From Asanoa sp040654855 (GTDB lineage Bacteria > Actinomycetota > Actinomycetes > Mycobacteriales > Micromonosporaceae): a DNA stretch of 18,672 nt. This document shows, in pieces, positions 7,116 to 15,125 of the stretch. Positions within the stretch are counted from its first letter, which is position 1, and every line of letters begins with the position of its first letter. Made by a program: the position numbers and the translations under genes. Below the pieces are notes generated by a model that was given only the letters and a program-made list of their open reading frames with translations, was not told the origin of the DNA and did no database searches. The stretch covers positions 1 through 18,672 of the forward strand of contig NZ_JBFAIU010000137.1 of assembly GCF_040654855.1 (NCBI RefSeq), read 5' to 3'.

Positions 7116-8399
7116 ATGAGGGGACGATCGCTGCGCGCGGCGTTGGCGGCGGCGGCTGTTGGTGGCGGGCTCGGTGTCGCGGTGCCGACGGCGGCCAGCG
7201 CGGAGATGTACGTCAACGTGCCGCCGGCCGGCGTGCCCACCACGGCCGTCGAGGTCGGCGGCCGGGCCTGCGCCCCGGAGCTGGGCGGCGGTCCGTACGC
7301 GGACCGGGACGTCTGGGTCTTCGAACTGCCCGGTGACCCGGCCCGGAACGGCGACATCGTCTCGCTGGCCGCGACGTTCACGACGCGCGAGCAGCGCCGG
7401 GTGACCCACGACGTGCCCGGCGACAACGGCGGGATCGTGGCCGACCGGGCCTGGCTCGCGGTGGAGCGCGGGGCGCGGCTGGCGTCGGGGATGGCGGCCG
7501 TCACGGGTGCCGCTCGCGCCCTGTCCGTCGCGCACACCTGCCCGGCCGGCCTGACCGAGGCTGCCCGCGCGCGGCCGATGGCGGAGCCCGGCAACGGGTC
7601 ACCGAGCCCGACGCCGACCCCCACCGCCACCCCGACGCCGACCCCGACCCCGAGCCGGCTGCCGACCGGGTCCGTCGACCTGACCGAGCCGCACACGGAC
7701 CCGGCACCGGCCCCGGCCGGCGTGGTGCCCGGGACAGTTCCGAACAACGACCTCCTGATCGGCGGCATGGCCGACAACGGCCCCGTGCTGGACAACGGCT
7801 ACGACAGCGGCGTGCTCCCGAACGACCAGGGCGCGTTCGCCGGCGACGACAACACGGTCTACAGCGACCCGCCTCCGATCCCGGCCGACGGCCTCGGCTA
7901 CCCGGACAACGGCACCTACTCCATCGGCGGCGGCTTCAGCGACGGCGGCGGCTTCAGCGACGGCGGCGGCTTCAGCGACGGCGGCGGCTTCAGCGACGGC
8001 GGCGGTTACAGCGACGGCGGCGCCATGGGCGACCGAGGCGACCTGGCCGACAGCCCGGACACCGACGACACCATGCGGCTCTCGACGTCCGTCAACCCGA
8101 TCACGGGCCTGAACGCCAGCGGCTGGGGCTCAGCCACCTCGGCCGACACCGAGAACGCGGCGAAGCCCGGCGCCGCGGCCGCCGCCGCGGCCGAGCAGGG
8201 CACGGCCGGCGGCCCGAACGGCAGCGCACCCGCGGTGGTCGCACTGCGGTCGGAGGACGGCACGCTCGGCCCGGACAGCACCGTGGTGCGGCTCGCGGCG
8301 ATTGCCATCGCCTTCGTGATCGCCGGCGCCGGCATGGTCCTGCTCCACCGCCGCCGCCGCGGCACCCCACGCCCGATCGGCCGCCACCGCGCCGCCTAG
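7116..8399 (+). CDS. Secreted, C-terminally membrane-anchored protein with Pro/Thr and GGGFSD repeats
   Basis: A 427-residue exported protein that I cannot assign to a named family. Residues 1-29 are a signal peptide (MRGRSLRAAL, Ala-rich core, cleavage likely after ASA). Residues 30-150 form the only part that looks globular, with two Cys (about 52 and 141) that may pair outside the cell. A Pro/Thr stretch (about 161-180) of the cell-wall-spanning type follows, then an Asp/Asn/Gly-rich segment, five tandem hexapeptides GGGFSD (271-300, the last GGGYSD), an Ala run, a transmembrane helix (about 391-410) and a basic RRRR stop-transfer tail. There is no LPxTG. The topology resembles actinobacterial surface proteins held by a single C-terminal helix. 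ATG 7116 is preceded by a GGGGGAACGGG stretch. The coding end overlaps the convergent peptidase gene by 4 nt. Confidence 0.8.
   Translation: MRGRSLRAALAAAAVGGGLGVAVPTAASAEMYVNVPPAGVPTTAVEVGGRACAPELGGGPYADRDVWVFELPGDPARNGDIVSLAATFTTREQRRVTHDVPGDNGGIVADRAWLAVERGARLASGMAAVTGAARALSVAHTCPAGLTEAARARPMAEPGNGSPSPTPTPTATPTPTPTPSRLPTGSVDLTEPHTDPAPAPAGVVPGTVPNNDLLIGGMADNGPVLDNGYDSGVLPNDQGAFAGDDNTVYSDPPPIPADGLGYPDNGTYSIGGGFSDGGGFSDGGGFSDGGGFSDGGGYSDGGAMGDRGDLADSPDTDDTMRLSTSVNPITGLNASGWGSATSADTENAAKPGAAAAAAAEQGTAGGPNGSAPAVVALRSEDGTLGPDSTVVRLAAIAIAFVIAGAGMVLLHRRRRGTPRPIGRHRAA
7926..8015. repeat. 18-bp in-frame tandem repeat (GGGFSD coding)
   Basis: Four identical units GGCGGCGGCTTCAGCGAC (7926-7943, 7944-7961, 7962-7979, 7980-7997) plus a fifth, 7998-8015, with Tyr replacing Phe. 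Near-perfect identity at silent sites implies recent expansion and likely copy-number variation between strains. Confidence 0.95.
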
Positions 8400-10789
8400 A
8401 AGGTGTAGCTCTTCGCCACGAGCACGAGTTCGGACGTGTGGCTGCCGAGGATGCCGACCCCGGCCGGGCGGGGTCGGAAGCCCGGCAGGCTGTCCAGCCC
8501 GTCACTGCCGTCCTCGACCCGGAGCCGCACGGGCCCGGCGCCGGTCGGGCGCAGGGCCAACTCGACCTCGAACCCGTCCGCCGGCGGGGCGTGGAAGACC
8601 AGCCCGAACGACCACGGCCCGGCCGCCTCGACCGGCACCGGCATTCCGCCGGCCGTCGCCCGCTCCACGGCGGCCGTCGCGCCGTCGACGTGCAGCGAGG
8701 CCAGCCGGACCGGCCGTTGCGGCGCGACCTTGACCCGTAGCGTGCGTACCCCGCCGGCGGTCGCGTCGGAGACCACCGTCACCGTCGCCGGCGGCAGGTT
8801 GGCCGCTTCCGCGGGCCCGGTCCGCATCGGCTTCCTGCCGACGTCCGGGAACGTGCCGTCGACCACCTCGCTGGAGCCGACGTAAGCGGCGGTCCACTCC
8901 TGCGGCGACGACTCGTTGCTGATCCACTTGGCCTGGCGACTGTCGGCGTCGAGCGCGTACATGAGGTGGGTCGGCACCGGATGCGCCGCGTCGAACCGGT
9001 CGACGGCGAACGCCGAGCCACCCACCGCGAGCGTCGCCACCAGGCCCAGCACCGGCACGCCGAGACCCAGCCGGCGGGCCCGCAGCGCCACCAGGCCCCG
9101 CTGCCCGCCGGCCTCCGGCAGCAGGAGGTCGAGGACCGGCAGCGCGGCCAGGCCGAGCAGCGTCGCGAAGAGGGCGCCGACCCCGCCCTGCGACATGCCG
9201 AGCGCCGGGAAGAGCAGCACCACCGTCGGCGCGAGGATGACCACCCCGACCGCCGCGCCGGCGGTCAACGGCACGACCGCCCACGCGCCGCGCAGCCGCA
9301 GGGCCACGATCCCGCCGATCGCGCCGGCCAGCGCCGGCAGCGCCGCCAGGTAGGAGCCGCCGGGTGTGACCGCCGCCAGCACGACGCCCAGCACGGCCAG
9401 CCAGGCCAGGCCGCCGATCGCCAGCGCGGCCGGGCCGACCCGGCGGCGCAGCAGCGCGTACCAGCTGATCAGGATTGTCGCCGCGAGCAGCACGACGGTG
9501 AGCCGCCACAGGCCGGGGCGGTACGGGTCGAGCAGCGGCCCGTATCCAGGGCGCACCGCGGTCACCAGCATCCACAGCAGCTGGGCGGCCAGCGGGGCCA
9601 GCACGAGCGGCAGCAGCCCCAGGCCGAAACCGCCCAGGAGACCACGCCACCTCGCCCGGCCGCCGCGCACGGTCAGGACGGCCAGCCCGAGCACGAGCAG
9701 CAGCGCGACGGCGGCCAAGGGCCAGGTCAGCCAGCCCGGGTAGACCACGAGCGCGCCCGGCACGGGGAAGTAGGTCGCGTCGCCGCTCGCCCGCAGGTCG
9801 CCGAGGTCGGTGCCGCCGAACGCGCGCGCCAGCCCGAGCGCGTTCTCGCCGTGCTGCTGCAGCGTGCGCCGGTCGACGGACGCCGGTGTGTCCAGCGGCG
9901 AGTGGTAGACGGCGGCGCCGTCGATGTAGGCCGAGTTGAGACCGACGAAGTCGTTGCCGAGGAACGCGGTGAAGTCGGTGTCGTTGGGCAGGAGCCGGTA
10001 GATCTCGACCGCGAACGACGTGCCCACCGGGTGCGGCGCGGACCGGGCGAACAGGTCGACCAGCTTCGCGTTGTCGCGGGAGGTCTCGAACATGATGACC
10101 GGGCCGGTGCTGCCGCGGGCCTCGAGGTTGAGGACGACCCCACCGTCGGCGGCGAGCGGATGCGCCGAGGCGAACGCGAACGCGCCGCAGAGGCACGCCT
10201 CCTCGGCGTCGGTGAGCACGAACACGACGTTGTTACGCAGCGGGCCGCCGGTGCTCAGCGCGCGGGCCACCTCGACGATCGACGAGGTGCCGGCGCCGTC
10301 GTCGTTGCCGCCGGGCCCGACCTGGACGGAGTCGTAGTGCGCGACCAGGAACACCGTGCCGGTCGGCGCGCTGCCGGGCAGCTCGGCGACCACGTTGCGG
10401 ACCCGGGCGACGCCGGCAGCGGAGGTACTCCCACTGAGGTCACCGGCCTCGGCTCCGACCGCGTCCTGCACGGAGGTGCGCAGTCCGAAACCCGACAGCG
10501 TACGCACCAGATAGTCACGCACAGTGTCGTTAGCGGCGCTGCCTGCTACGTGCGTACGCGCCGCGATGGTGTCGATGTGGGTCGCCGCGCGGGCGGCGCT
10601 GAACGACGAGGGCGGCGCCGTCGCCGGTGCCGGGGCGGGCGGCCGGATGGCGAGCAGCGCGGCGAGACCGATGGCGGCGAGGATCGCGACGGCGACCAGC
10701 GCGGTCAGGGCGCGCCGGGCGGGCCGCGCCAGCGCCCGGTCGGCAGGCGCGCGGACCGGCGCGGTCGGCTCCTGTAGTCCTGCGGACAC
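8396..10789 (-). CDS. Membrane-bound M28 family metallopeptidase, ERMP1-like architecture
   Basis: Predicted zinc aminopeptidase (797 aa) with its catalytic domain outside the membrane. A single helix (about 28-48) is followed by the M28 domain (about 65-325). Candidate zinc ligands and catalytic residues: His151 in VAHYDS, Asp163 in GNDDGAG, Glu196-Glu197 in DAEEACLCGA, Glu223 in NLEARG and His296 in VYHSPLD. After that come about eight hydrophobic helices (350-590) and a C-terminal soluble domain rich in beta-type sequence (about 600-797). Catalytic domain plus polytopic C-terminus matches the layout of eukaryotic ERMP1 and yeast Pff1, also found in actinomycetes. I chose GTG 10789 because AAGGAG (complement of 10796-10801) lies 6 nt upstream; longer in-frame starts lack this and add an unlikely N-terminus. 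It diverges from the phosphatase gene. The natural substrate is unknown. Confidence 0.92.
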   Translation of the reverse strand: MSAGLQEPTAPVRAPADRALARPARRALTALVAVAILAAIGLAALLAIRPPAPAPATAPPSSFSAARAATHIDTIAARTHVAGSAANDTVRDYLVRTLSGFGLRTSVQDAVGAEAGDLSGSTSAAGVARVRNVVAELPGSAPTGTVFLVAHYDSVQVGPGGNDDGAGTSSIVEVARALSTGGPLRNNVVFVLTDAEEACLCGAFAFASAHPLAADGGVVLNLEARGSTGPVIMFETSRDNAKLVDLFARSAPHPVGTSFAVEIYRLLPNDTDFTAFLGNDFVGLNSAYIDGAAVYHSPLDTPASVDRRTLQQHGENALGLARAFGGTDLGDLRASGDATYFPVPGALVVYPGWLTWPLAAVALLLVLGLAVLTVRGGRARWRGLLGGFGLGLLPLVLAPLAAQLLWMLVTAVRPGYGPLLDPYRPGLWRLTVVLLAATILISWYALLRRRVGPAALAIGGLAWLAVLGVVLAAVTPGGSYLAALPALAGAIGGIVALRLRGAWAVVPLTAGAAVGVVILAPTVVLLFPALGMSQGGVGALFATLLGLAALPVLDLLLPEAGGQRGLVALRARRLGLGVPVLGLVATLAVGGSAFAVDRFDAAHPVPTHLMYALDADSRQAKWISNESSPQEWTAAYVGSSEVVDGTFPDVGRKPMRTGPAEAANLPPATVTVVSDATAGGVRTLRVKVAPQRPVRLASLHVDGATAAVERATAGGMPVPVEAAGPWSFGLVFHAPPADGFEVELALRPTGAGPVRLRVEDGSDGLDSLPGFRPRPAGVGILGSHTSELVLVAKSYTF

Positions 10790-10795
10790 CCACGT

Positions 10796-10801
10796 CTCCT
10801 T
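10796..10801 (-). promoter_or_regulatory. Ribosome binding site for the M28 peptidase
   Basis: AAGGAG on the minus strand, 6 nt from GTG 10789. It is the reason for preferring this start over upstream in-frame codons. Confidence 0.75.
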
Positions 10802-10855
10802 CGCGCAAAGTGAGAACACCTTAGATCCACGTCGTGAACCGCGGGCGGGTCTGCC

Positions 10856-10879
10856 TGGCACGGTGGGTGCACGGTGCCA
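10856..10879. promoter_or_regulatory. Direct and inverted repeats in the divergent promoter region
   Basis: Between the divergent peptidase and phosphatase genes, GCACGGTG occurs at 10858-10865 and 10869-10876, 11 bp apart (about one helical turn), inside an inverted pair TGGCAC (10856-10861) and GTGCCA (10874-10879). TACGGT (10880-10885) could be the -10 box of the rightward promoter, 18 nt after TGGCAC. A regulator site is possible but unproven. Confidence 0.3.
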
Positions 10880-10941
10880 TACGGTTGCACACCGCGGGGT
10901 CAGTGCAGTGGAGGGAAGCTTCGGTACGAGAGGGGGGTGAC

Positions 10942-12156
10942 GTGACCGAGCACCAGGTGGCAGCCGTCGCGGTGCCGCCCCAGGCGGCCGGCGCGGAGCG
11001 TGAGCGCTCCGTGCAGCGGCTGCGCGTGCTGCTGATCGAGGACGACGACGCCGACGCCTTCCTGGTCGGCGAGCTGCTCGACGAGGCCGACGCCGCCGTC
11101 GACCTGGTCAACGCGAAGAGCCTCGCCGAGGCCCGCCCGTTGATGGCCGGCGCCGACTGTGTGCTGCTCGACCTCGGCCTGCCCGACGCGCAGGGGCTCG
11201 ACGGCCTGCGCCAGGTCCTCGCCCAGTCCGCCGGCGCCGCGGTCTGCGTGCTCACCGGCCGCCAGGACGAGCACCTGGGTGTCGTCGCGGTCGCCGAGGG
11301 AGCCCAGGACTACCTGGTCAAGGGCCAGGTCGACGGGGTTCTGCTGACCCGCGCGCTGCGCTACGCGGTCGAGCGCAAGCGGGCCGACGACGACGCGCTG
11401 CGGCTGCGCGAGGTGGAGCTGCGCCAGGCCGAGTCGGCGCGCCTCGAGCGCGGCCTGCTGCCCCGTCCGCTGATGGAGACCGACCGGATCACCGTGCACC
11501 CGTTCTACCGGCCCGGCCGGCACGCGGCGCTGATCGGGGGCGACTTCTACGACGTCGTGCAGAGCACGCCGGACCGGGTCGACCTGATCGTCGGCGACGT
11601 CTGCGGCCACGGTGCCGACGAGGCCGCGCTCGGCGTGATGCTCCGGGTCGCCTGGCGCGCGCTCGTGCTGGCCCGGGTGCCGGACGACGCGGTGCTGCCC
11701 GCGCTCGAGCAGGTGCTGATCAGCGAGCGCCGGCTGCCGGAGACCTTCACGACCGTCGCGACCGTCCGGGTCGACCTGGCGGCCAACCGGGCCACCGTGC
11801 GGCTTGCCGGCCACCCGCCACCGTTGCTGTTGAGCAACGGTACTGTCGCTCCCGTGCCTGCTCCCGGCGGGCTGGTGCTCGGCGTCGCGCCGCGCCCGCC
11901 GCGCGCCTACGACCTGGAGTTCGACAGCGATGACTGGTCCCTGCTGATGTACACGGACGGCCTCATCGAAGGGCGGGTCGGCGCCGGCGACGAGCGCCTC
12001 GACGTGCCCGGGCTGGTCGAGCTCGTCGAGGCGGCGCGTGACGTGCCGCTCGTCGACCTGCCCGCCTGGCTGGTCGGCCGCGCGGAGGACGCCAACGGCG
12101 GCCCGTTCGCCGACGACGTGGCGATGCTCCTGGTCAGCTCCGGCGGTGGCCGGTGA
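10942..12156 (+). CDS. Response regulator with PP2C/SpoIIE-type phosphatase output
   Basis: A 404-residue protein joining a receiver domain to a Ser/Thr phosphatase of the SpoIIE/RsbU class. Receiver (about 27-145): acidic pair in IEDDD (32-36), phospho-acceptor Asp77 in LLDLGLPD, Thr105 in LTGR and Lys127 in YLVKG, all conserved. A short helical linker (about 145-180) leads to the phosphatase (185-400), with metal-binding candidates Asp201 (GGDFYD), Asp219 (GDVCGHG), Asp339 (YTDG) and Asp391-392 (FADDV). Phosphorylation of Asp77 should switch the phosphatase, whose usual targets are phosphorylated anti-sigma-factor antagonists; no such target is encoded nearby. The GTG at 10942 follows a strong AGGGGGG (10931-10937). 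The stop overlaps the histidine kinase start in GTGA (12153-12156). Confidence 0.93.
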   Translation: MTEHQVAAVAVPPQAAGAERERSVQRLRVLLIEDDDADAFLVGELLDEADAAVDLVNAKSLAEARPLMAGADCVLLDLGLPDAQGLDGLRQVLAQSAGAAVCVLTGRQDEHLGVVAVAEGAQDYLVKGQVDGVLLTRALRYAVERKRADDDALRLREVELRQAESARLERGLLPRPLMETDRITVHPFYRPGRHAALIGGDFYDVVQSTPDRVDLIVGDVCGHGADEAALGVMLRVAWRALVLARVPDDAVLPALEQVLISERRLPETFTTVATVRVDLAANRATVRLAGHPPPLLLSNGTVAPVPAPGGLVLGVAPRPPRAYDLEFDSDDWSLLMYTDGLIEGRVGAGDERLDVPGLVELVEAARDVPLVDLPAWLVGRAEDANGGPFADDVAMLLVSSGGGR

Positions 12157-13757
12157 GGACCTGGACCCTGCGGCGCCGGGTGTTGACCCTCACCGCGGTG
12201 GTCGGCGTCGTGCTCGTGCTGATCGCGATGATCGCCGCCGGGGTCGCCGCGCAGAACCGCAACCACCTCGACACGCTGCTCGACAAGACCGGCCCGTTGC
12301 GGACGAGCGCGCAGGGGCTGCAGACCGCCCTGGTCAACCAGGAGACCGGCATCCGGGGGTACGCGGTCAGCGGCGACCGCAACGAGCTCGCCCCCTACAC
12401 CCAGGGTGTGGCCACCGAGCGCGACCTGGTCGCCACGATGCGCCCGCTGCTGCGCGACGAGCCCGAGATCGCCCGTCAGCTCGAGCGGATCGAGGAGCAG
12501 GCCGCCGCCTGGCGGTCGAGCGTGGCCGAGCCGGTGGTGGCCGCGCCCGACATCACCGCCGCCCGCACCTACGTCACCGACCAGGCGCGGGTCCGCTTCG
12601 ACGAGATGCGCGCCTCGCTCGACGAGCTGCAGCGGCAGATGGTCGTGCTCCGGGACGACGCCGCCGACAAGGCCCGCAACACCGGCAACACGCTCGTGTT
12701 CCTGTTGGTCGTCGCGGCGGCGGTGATCGTGATCGCGGGTGTCGCCCTGCTGCTGTCGCTCAACCGGGTGGTGATCGGTCCGGTCACCGACCTGGCCGAC
12801 CAGGTGCGCGACGTGCGGGCCGGCGACTACCAGCGCCGGATCACCGGCATCGGCCCGCCGGAGCTGAGCCGGCTCGCGGACGACATCGACGCGATGCGCC
12901 AGCAGATCGCCGCCGACCTGGCCGAGGTGGGCGCGGCGCGGGAGCGGGTCGAGTGGGTCAACAACCAGCTCCAGCGTCAGGCCGAGGAGCTGATCCGGTC
13001 CAACCGTGACCTGGAGCAGTTCGCCTACGTCGCGTCGCACGACCTGCAGGAGCCGCTGCGCAAGGTGGCCAGCTTCTGCCAGCTCCTGCAGCGCCGCTAC
13101 GCCGGCCAGCTCGACGAGCGGGCCGACCAGTACATCGCGTTCGCCGTGGACGGCGCGCAACGGATGCAGCGGCTGATCAACGACCTGCTCGCCTTCTCCC
13201 GCATCGGCCGCCTGAACACCGGCTTCACCGAGGTCGACCTCGACGCCGTGATGGCCGAGGTGAGCAGCCAGACCGAGAGCGCCCGCGAGTACGCCGACGG
13301 CGAGCTGGTCTTCCACGACCTGCCGACCGTGCTGGGCGAAGAGGCGCTGCTCACGAACCTGTTGACCAACCTCGTGAGCAACTCGATCAAGTTCCGCCGC
13401 CCGGGTGTGCCGCCCCGGGTCGAGGTCTCCGCGCGCCGGGTCGGCGACGAGTGGGAGATCAGTTGCGCCGACAACGGGATCGGCGTGGAGCCCGAGTTCG
13501 CCGACAAGATCTTCGTGATCTTCCAGCGGCTGCACTCGAAGGACGCCTACCCCGGCACCGGTATCGGCCTGGCCATCGCGAAGAAGATCGTCGAGTACCA
13601 CGGTGGGCGGATCTGGGTCGACCTCGAGACCGAGGAGGGCACGGTCATCCGGTTCACCCTCCCGGTGCTGGCCGACGCGGAGCCGGCCGGCGATCCACCA
13701 CCGGAACAAGCCGAACCCACCCACGACACGACCGGCGTAAAGGAAGTGGCGGCATGA
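12153..13757 (+). CDS. CHASE3-type membrane sensor histidine kinase
   Basis: Transmembrane sensor kinase of 534 residues. TM1 about 10-33, an extracytoplasmic CHASE3-like all-helical sensor (about 36-175; note QETGIRGY at 63-70, characteristic of CHASE3), TM2 about 179-202, HAMP about 203-258, then a coiled segment and the HisKA domain with the phospho-accepting His296 in VASHDLQEPLRK. The ATPase domain has the N box around Asn406-Asn410, G1 DNGIG 440-444, an F box VIFQRLH and G2 GTGIGLA 468-474. All catalytic elements are present. The Pro/Glu-rich tail (about 505-534) is dispensable-looking. It overlaps both neighbours by 4 nt, so it very probably phosphorylates the receiver domains of one or both. 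The ligand is unknown. Confidence 0.94.
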   Translation: MRTWTLRRRVLTLTAVVGVVLVLIAMIAAGVAAQNRNHLDTLLDKTGPLRTSAQGLQTALVNQETGIRGYAVSGDRNELAPYTQGVATERDLVATMRPLLRDEPEIARQLERIEEQAAAWRSSVAEPVVAAPDITAARTYVTDQARVRFDEMRASLDELQRQMVVLRDDAADKARNTGNTLVFLLVVAAAVIVIAGVALLLSLNRVVIGPVTDLADQVRDVRAGDYQRRITGIGPPELSRLADDIDAMRQQIAADLAEVGAARERVEWVNNQLQRQAEELIRSNRDLEQFAYVASHDLQEPLRKVASFCQLLQRRYAGQLDERADQYIAFAVDGAQRMQRLINDLLAFSRIGRLNTGFTEVDLDAVMAEVSSQTESAREYADGELVFHDLPTVLGEEALLTNLLTNLVSNSIKFRRPGVPPRVEVSARRVGDEWEISCADNGIGVEPEFADKIFVIFQRLHSKDAYPGTGIGLAIAKKIVEYHGGRIWVDLETEEGTVIRFTLPVLADAEPAGDPPPEQAEPTHDTTGVKEVAA

Positions 13758-14206
13758 CAGCACCAGCTGACGGCAAGAGCCCCATCGAGGTGCTGCTCGT
13801 CGAGGACGACCCCGGTGACGTGCTCATGACCCAGGAGGCGTTCGAGGAGCACAAGCTGCGCAACCGGCTGACCGTCGTGTCCGACGGCGCGGAGGCGCTG
13901 GCCTACCTGCGCCGCGAGGGCCAGTACGCGGACGCGGTCGCGCCCGACCTGATCCTGCTCGACCTCAACCTGCCGCGCCGCGACGGCCGCGAGGTGCTCG
14001 AGGAGATCAAGAAGGACGACGAGCTGTGCCGGATCCCGGTGGTGGTGCTGACCACCTCCGCCGCCGACGAGGACATCCTGCGTAGCTACCAGCTCCACGC
14101 CAACGCCTACGTCACCAAGCCCGTCGACTTCGAACGCTTCATCTCGGTCGTACGCCAGATCGACGAGTTCTTCGTCAGCGTGGTCAAGCTCCCCCCTCGC
14201 AGCTGA
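13754..14206 (+). CDS. Single-domain response regulator (Rcp1/CheY-like)
   Basis: A 150-residue receiver protein with no output domain. Acidic residues EDD at 17-19, phospho-acceptor Asp70 in LILLDLNLP, Thr100 in VLTTS and Lys122 in YVTKPVD are all conserved. The LNLPRRDGREVL pattern and the extended loop before it (LRREGQYADA) are typical of the Rcp1 group, which partners phytochrome-like kinases with the same HisKA type as the upstream gene. ATG 13754 overlaps the kinase stop (ATGA, 13754-13757). Without a DNA-binding or enzymatic domain it may be a phosphate shuttle or sink, or may bind a protein partner such as the REC-phosphatase system. Confidence 0.93.
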   Translation: MTAPADGKSPIEVLLVEDDPGDVLMTQEAFEEHKLRNRLTVVSDGAEALAYLRREGQYADAVAPDLILLDLNLPRRDGREVLEEIKKDDELCRIPVVVLTTSAADEDILRSYQLHANAYVTKPVDFERFISVVRQIDEFFVSVVKLPPRS

Positions 14207-14216
14207 AAGTGAATTT

Positions 14217-15026
14217 GTGATCGACGCACAACTCGGCGGCCGGGTCGGCGCGCTGGTCCGGCACGTCGCCGCCACCGTCGTCCTGCCCTCCTACCGGCAC
14301 CTGCAAGCCTCGGAGATCGGCGAGAAGGGCCCCGGCGAGGTGGTCACCGTCGCCGACCGCCGGTCCGAGGAGGCGCTCACGGCGGGCCTGCTCGACCTGC
14401 TGCCGGGCTCCGTGGTGGTCGGCGAAGAGGCCTACGCGGCCGACACCGCCCTGCTGGAGCGCATCGGCGGCCCGGCGCCCACCTGGATCGTCGACCCGAT
14501 CGACGGCACCGCCAACTACGCCGACGGCAACGGGCCGTTCTGCCTGATGGTCGCGCTGGTCGACCAGACCGGTGCGCTCGCCTCCTGGATCTACGACCCG
14601 ATCGCCGACCAGATGGCGCACGCGGTCGCCGGCGGCGGTGCGTTCCTCGACGACGTGCGGATCCAACCGGTGGCGCCGTTGCCGCCGGAGCAGGTGCGCG
14701 GCGTCGCCCCGGCCACCTACTACCTGAAGGACCTGCGGGCCAAGGTCGAGAACGGCCAGGTGCGGCTCGGTGCCGTCTCCGGCGGCCAGCGCTGCGCCGG
14801 CCGCGAATACCTCGACCTAGTGGCCGGCCGGCAGCAGTTCGCGATGTTCTGGCGCACCTGGCCGTGGGACCACGCGCCGGGCGCCCTGCTCGTGCGGGAA
14901 GCGGGCGGCGTCACCCGCCGGCTCGACGGCCAGCCCTACGTGGTCACGCCCGACCCGGGCGAGGGCCTGCTGGCGGCGATCGACGAGCAGACCTGGCGAA
15001 CGGTTGCTGCCGCACTCATTCCGTGA
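14217..15026 (+). CDS. Inositol monophosphatase family protein
   Basis: Mg2+-dependent sugar-phosphate phosphatase of the IMPase/FBPase superfamily, 269 residues, soluble. Metal-site motifs: GEEAYA with Glu70-Glu71, the signature DPIDGTANYADG beginning at Asp93, and WPWDHAPG with Asp218 near the C-terminus, a complete catalytic set. Members act on inositol-1-phosphate, histidinol phosphate, 3'-phosphoadenosine phosphate or related substrates; the sequence alone does not decide. Start GTG 14217 has only a weak AAAGTGA upstream. It follows the response regulator by 10 nt and may be the last gene of the signalling operon, though a functional link is unproven. Confidence 0.9.
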   Translation: MIDAQLGGRVGALVRHVAATVVLPSYRHLQASEIGEKGPGEVVTVADRRSEEALTAGLLDLLPGSVVVGEEAYAADTALLERIGGPAPTWIVDPIDGTANYADGNGPFCLMVALVDQTGALASWIYDPIADQMAHAVAGGGAFLDDVRIQPVAPLPPEQVRGVAPATYYLKDLRAKVENGQVRLGAVSGGQRCAGREYLDLVAGRQQFAMFWRTWPWDHAPGALLVREAGGVTRRLDGQPYVVTPDPGEGLLAAIDEQTWRTVAAALIP

Positions 15027-15054
15027 CCGTCCGTAGTCGACTTTCGCAGGCACC

Positions 15055-15086
15055 CCGGACCGCTCCTGATCGGGTACGCTGTCCGG
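15055..15086 (+). promoter_or_regulatory. Putative promoter/operator before the coiled-coil exported protein
   Basis: CCGGAC (15055-15060) and GTCCGG (15081-15086) form an inverted repeat around CTGATCGGGTACGCT, whose TACGCT (15075-15080) fits an actinobacterial -10 box 45 nt before the GTG at 15126. No convincing -35 box is seen. The inner element matches 7061-7075. Confidence 0.35.
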
Positions 15087-15125
15087 CGGCCAGCGGGGGA
15101 TCCATTGTGACGGAAGGGAATCGCA

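Noticed and set aside
15027..15125. ydaO-type c-di-AMP riboswitch before the cell-wall protein
   Set aside because: The gap is only 99 nt, too short for that riboswitch plus promoter, and its conserved core is not recognisable.
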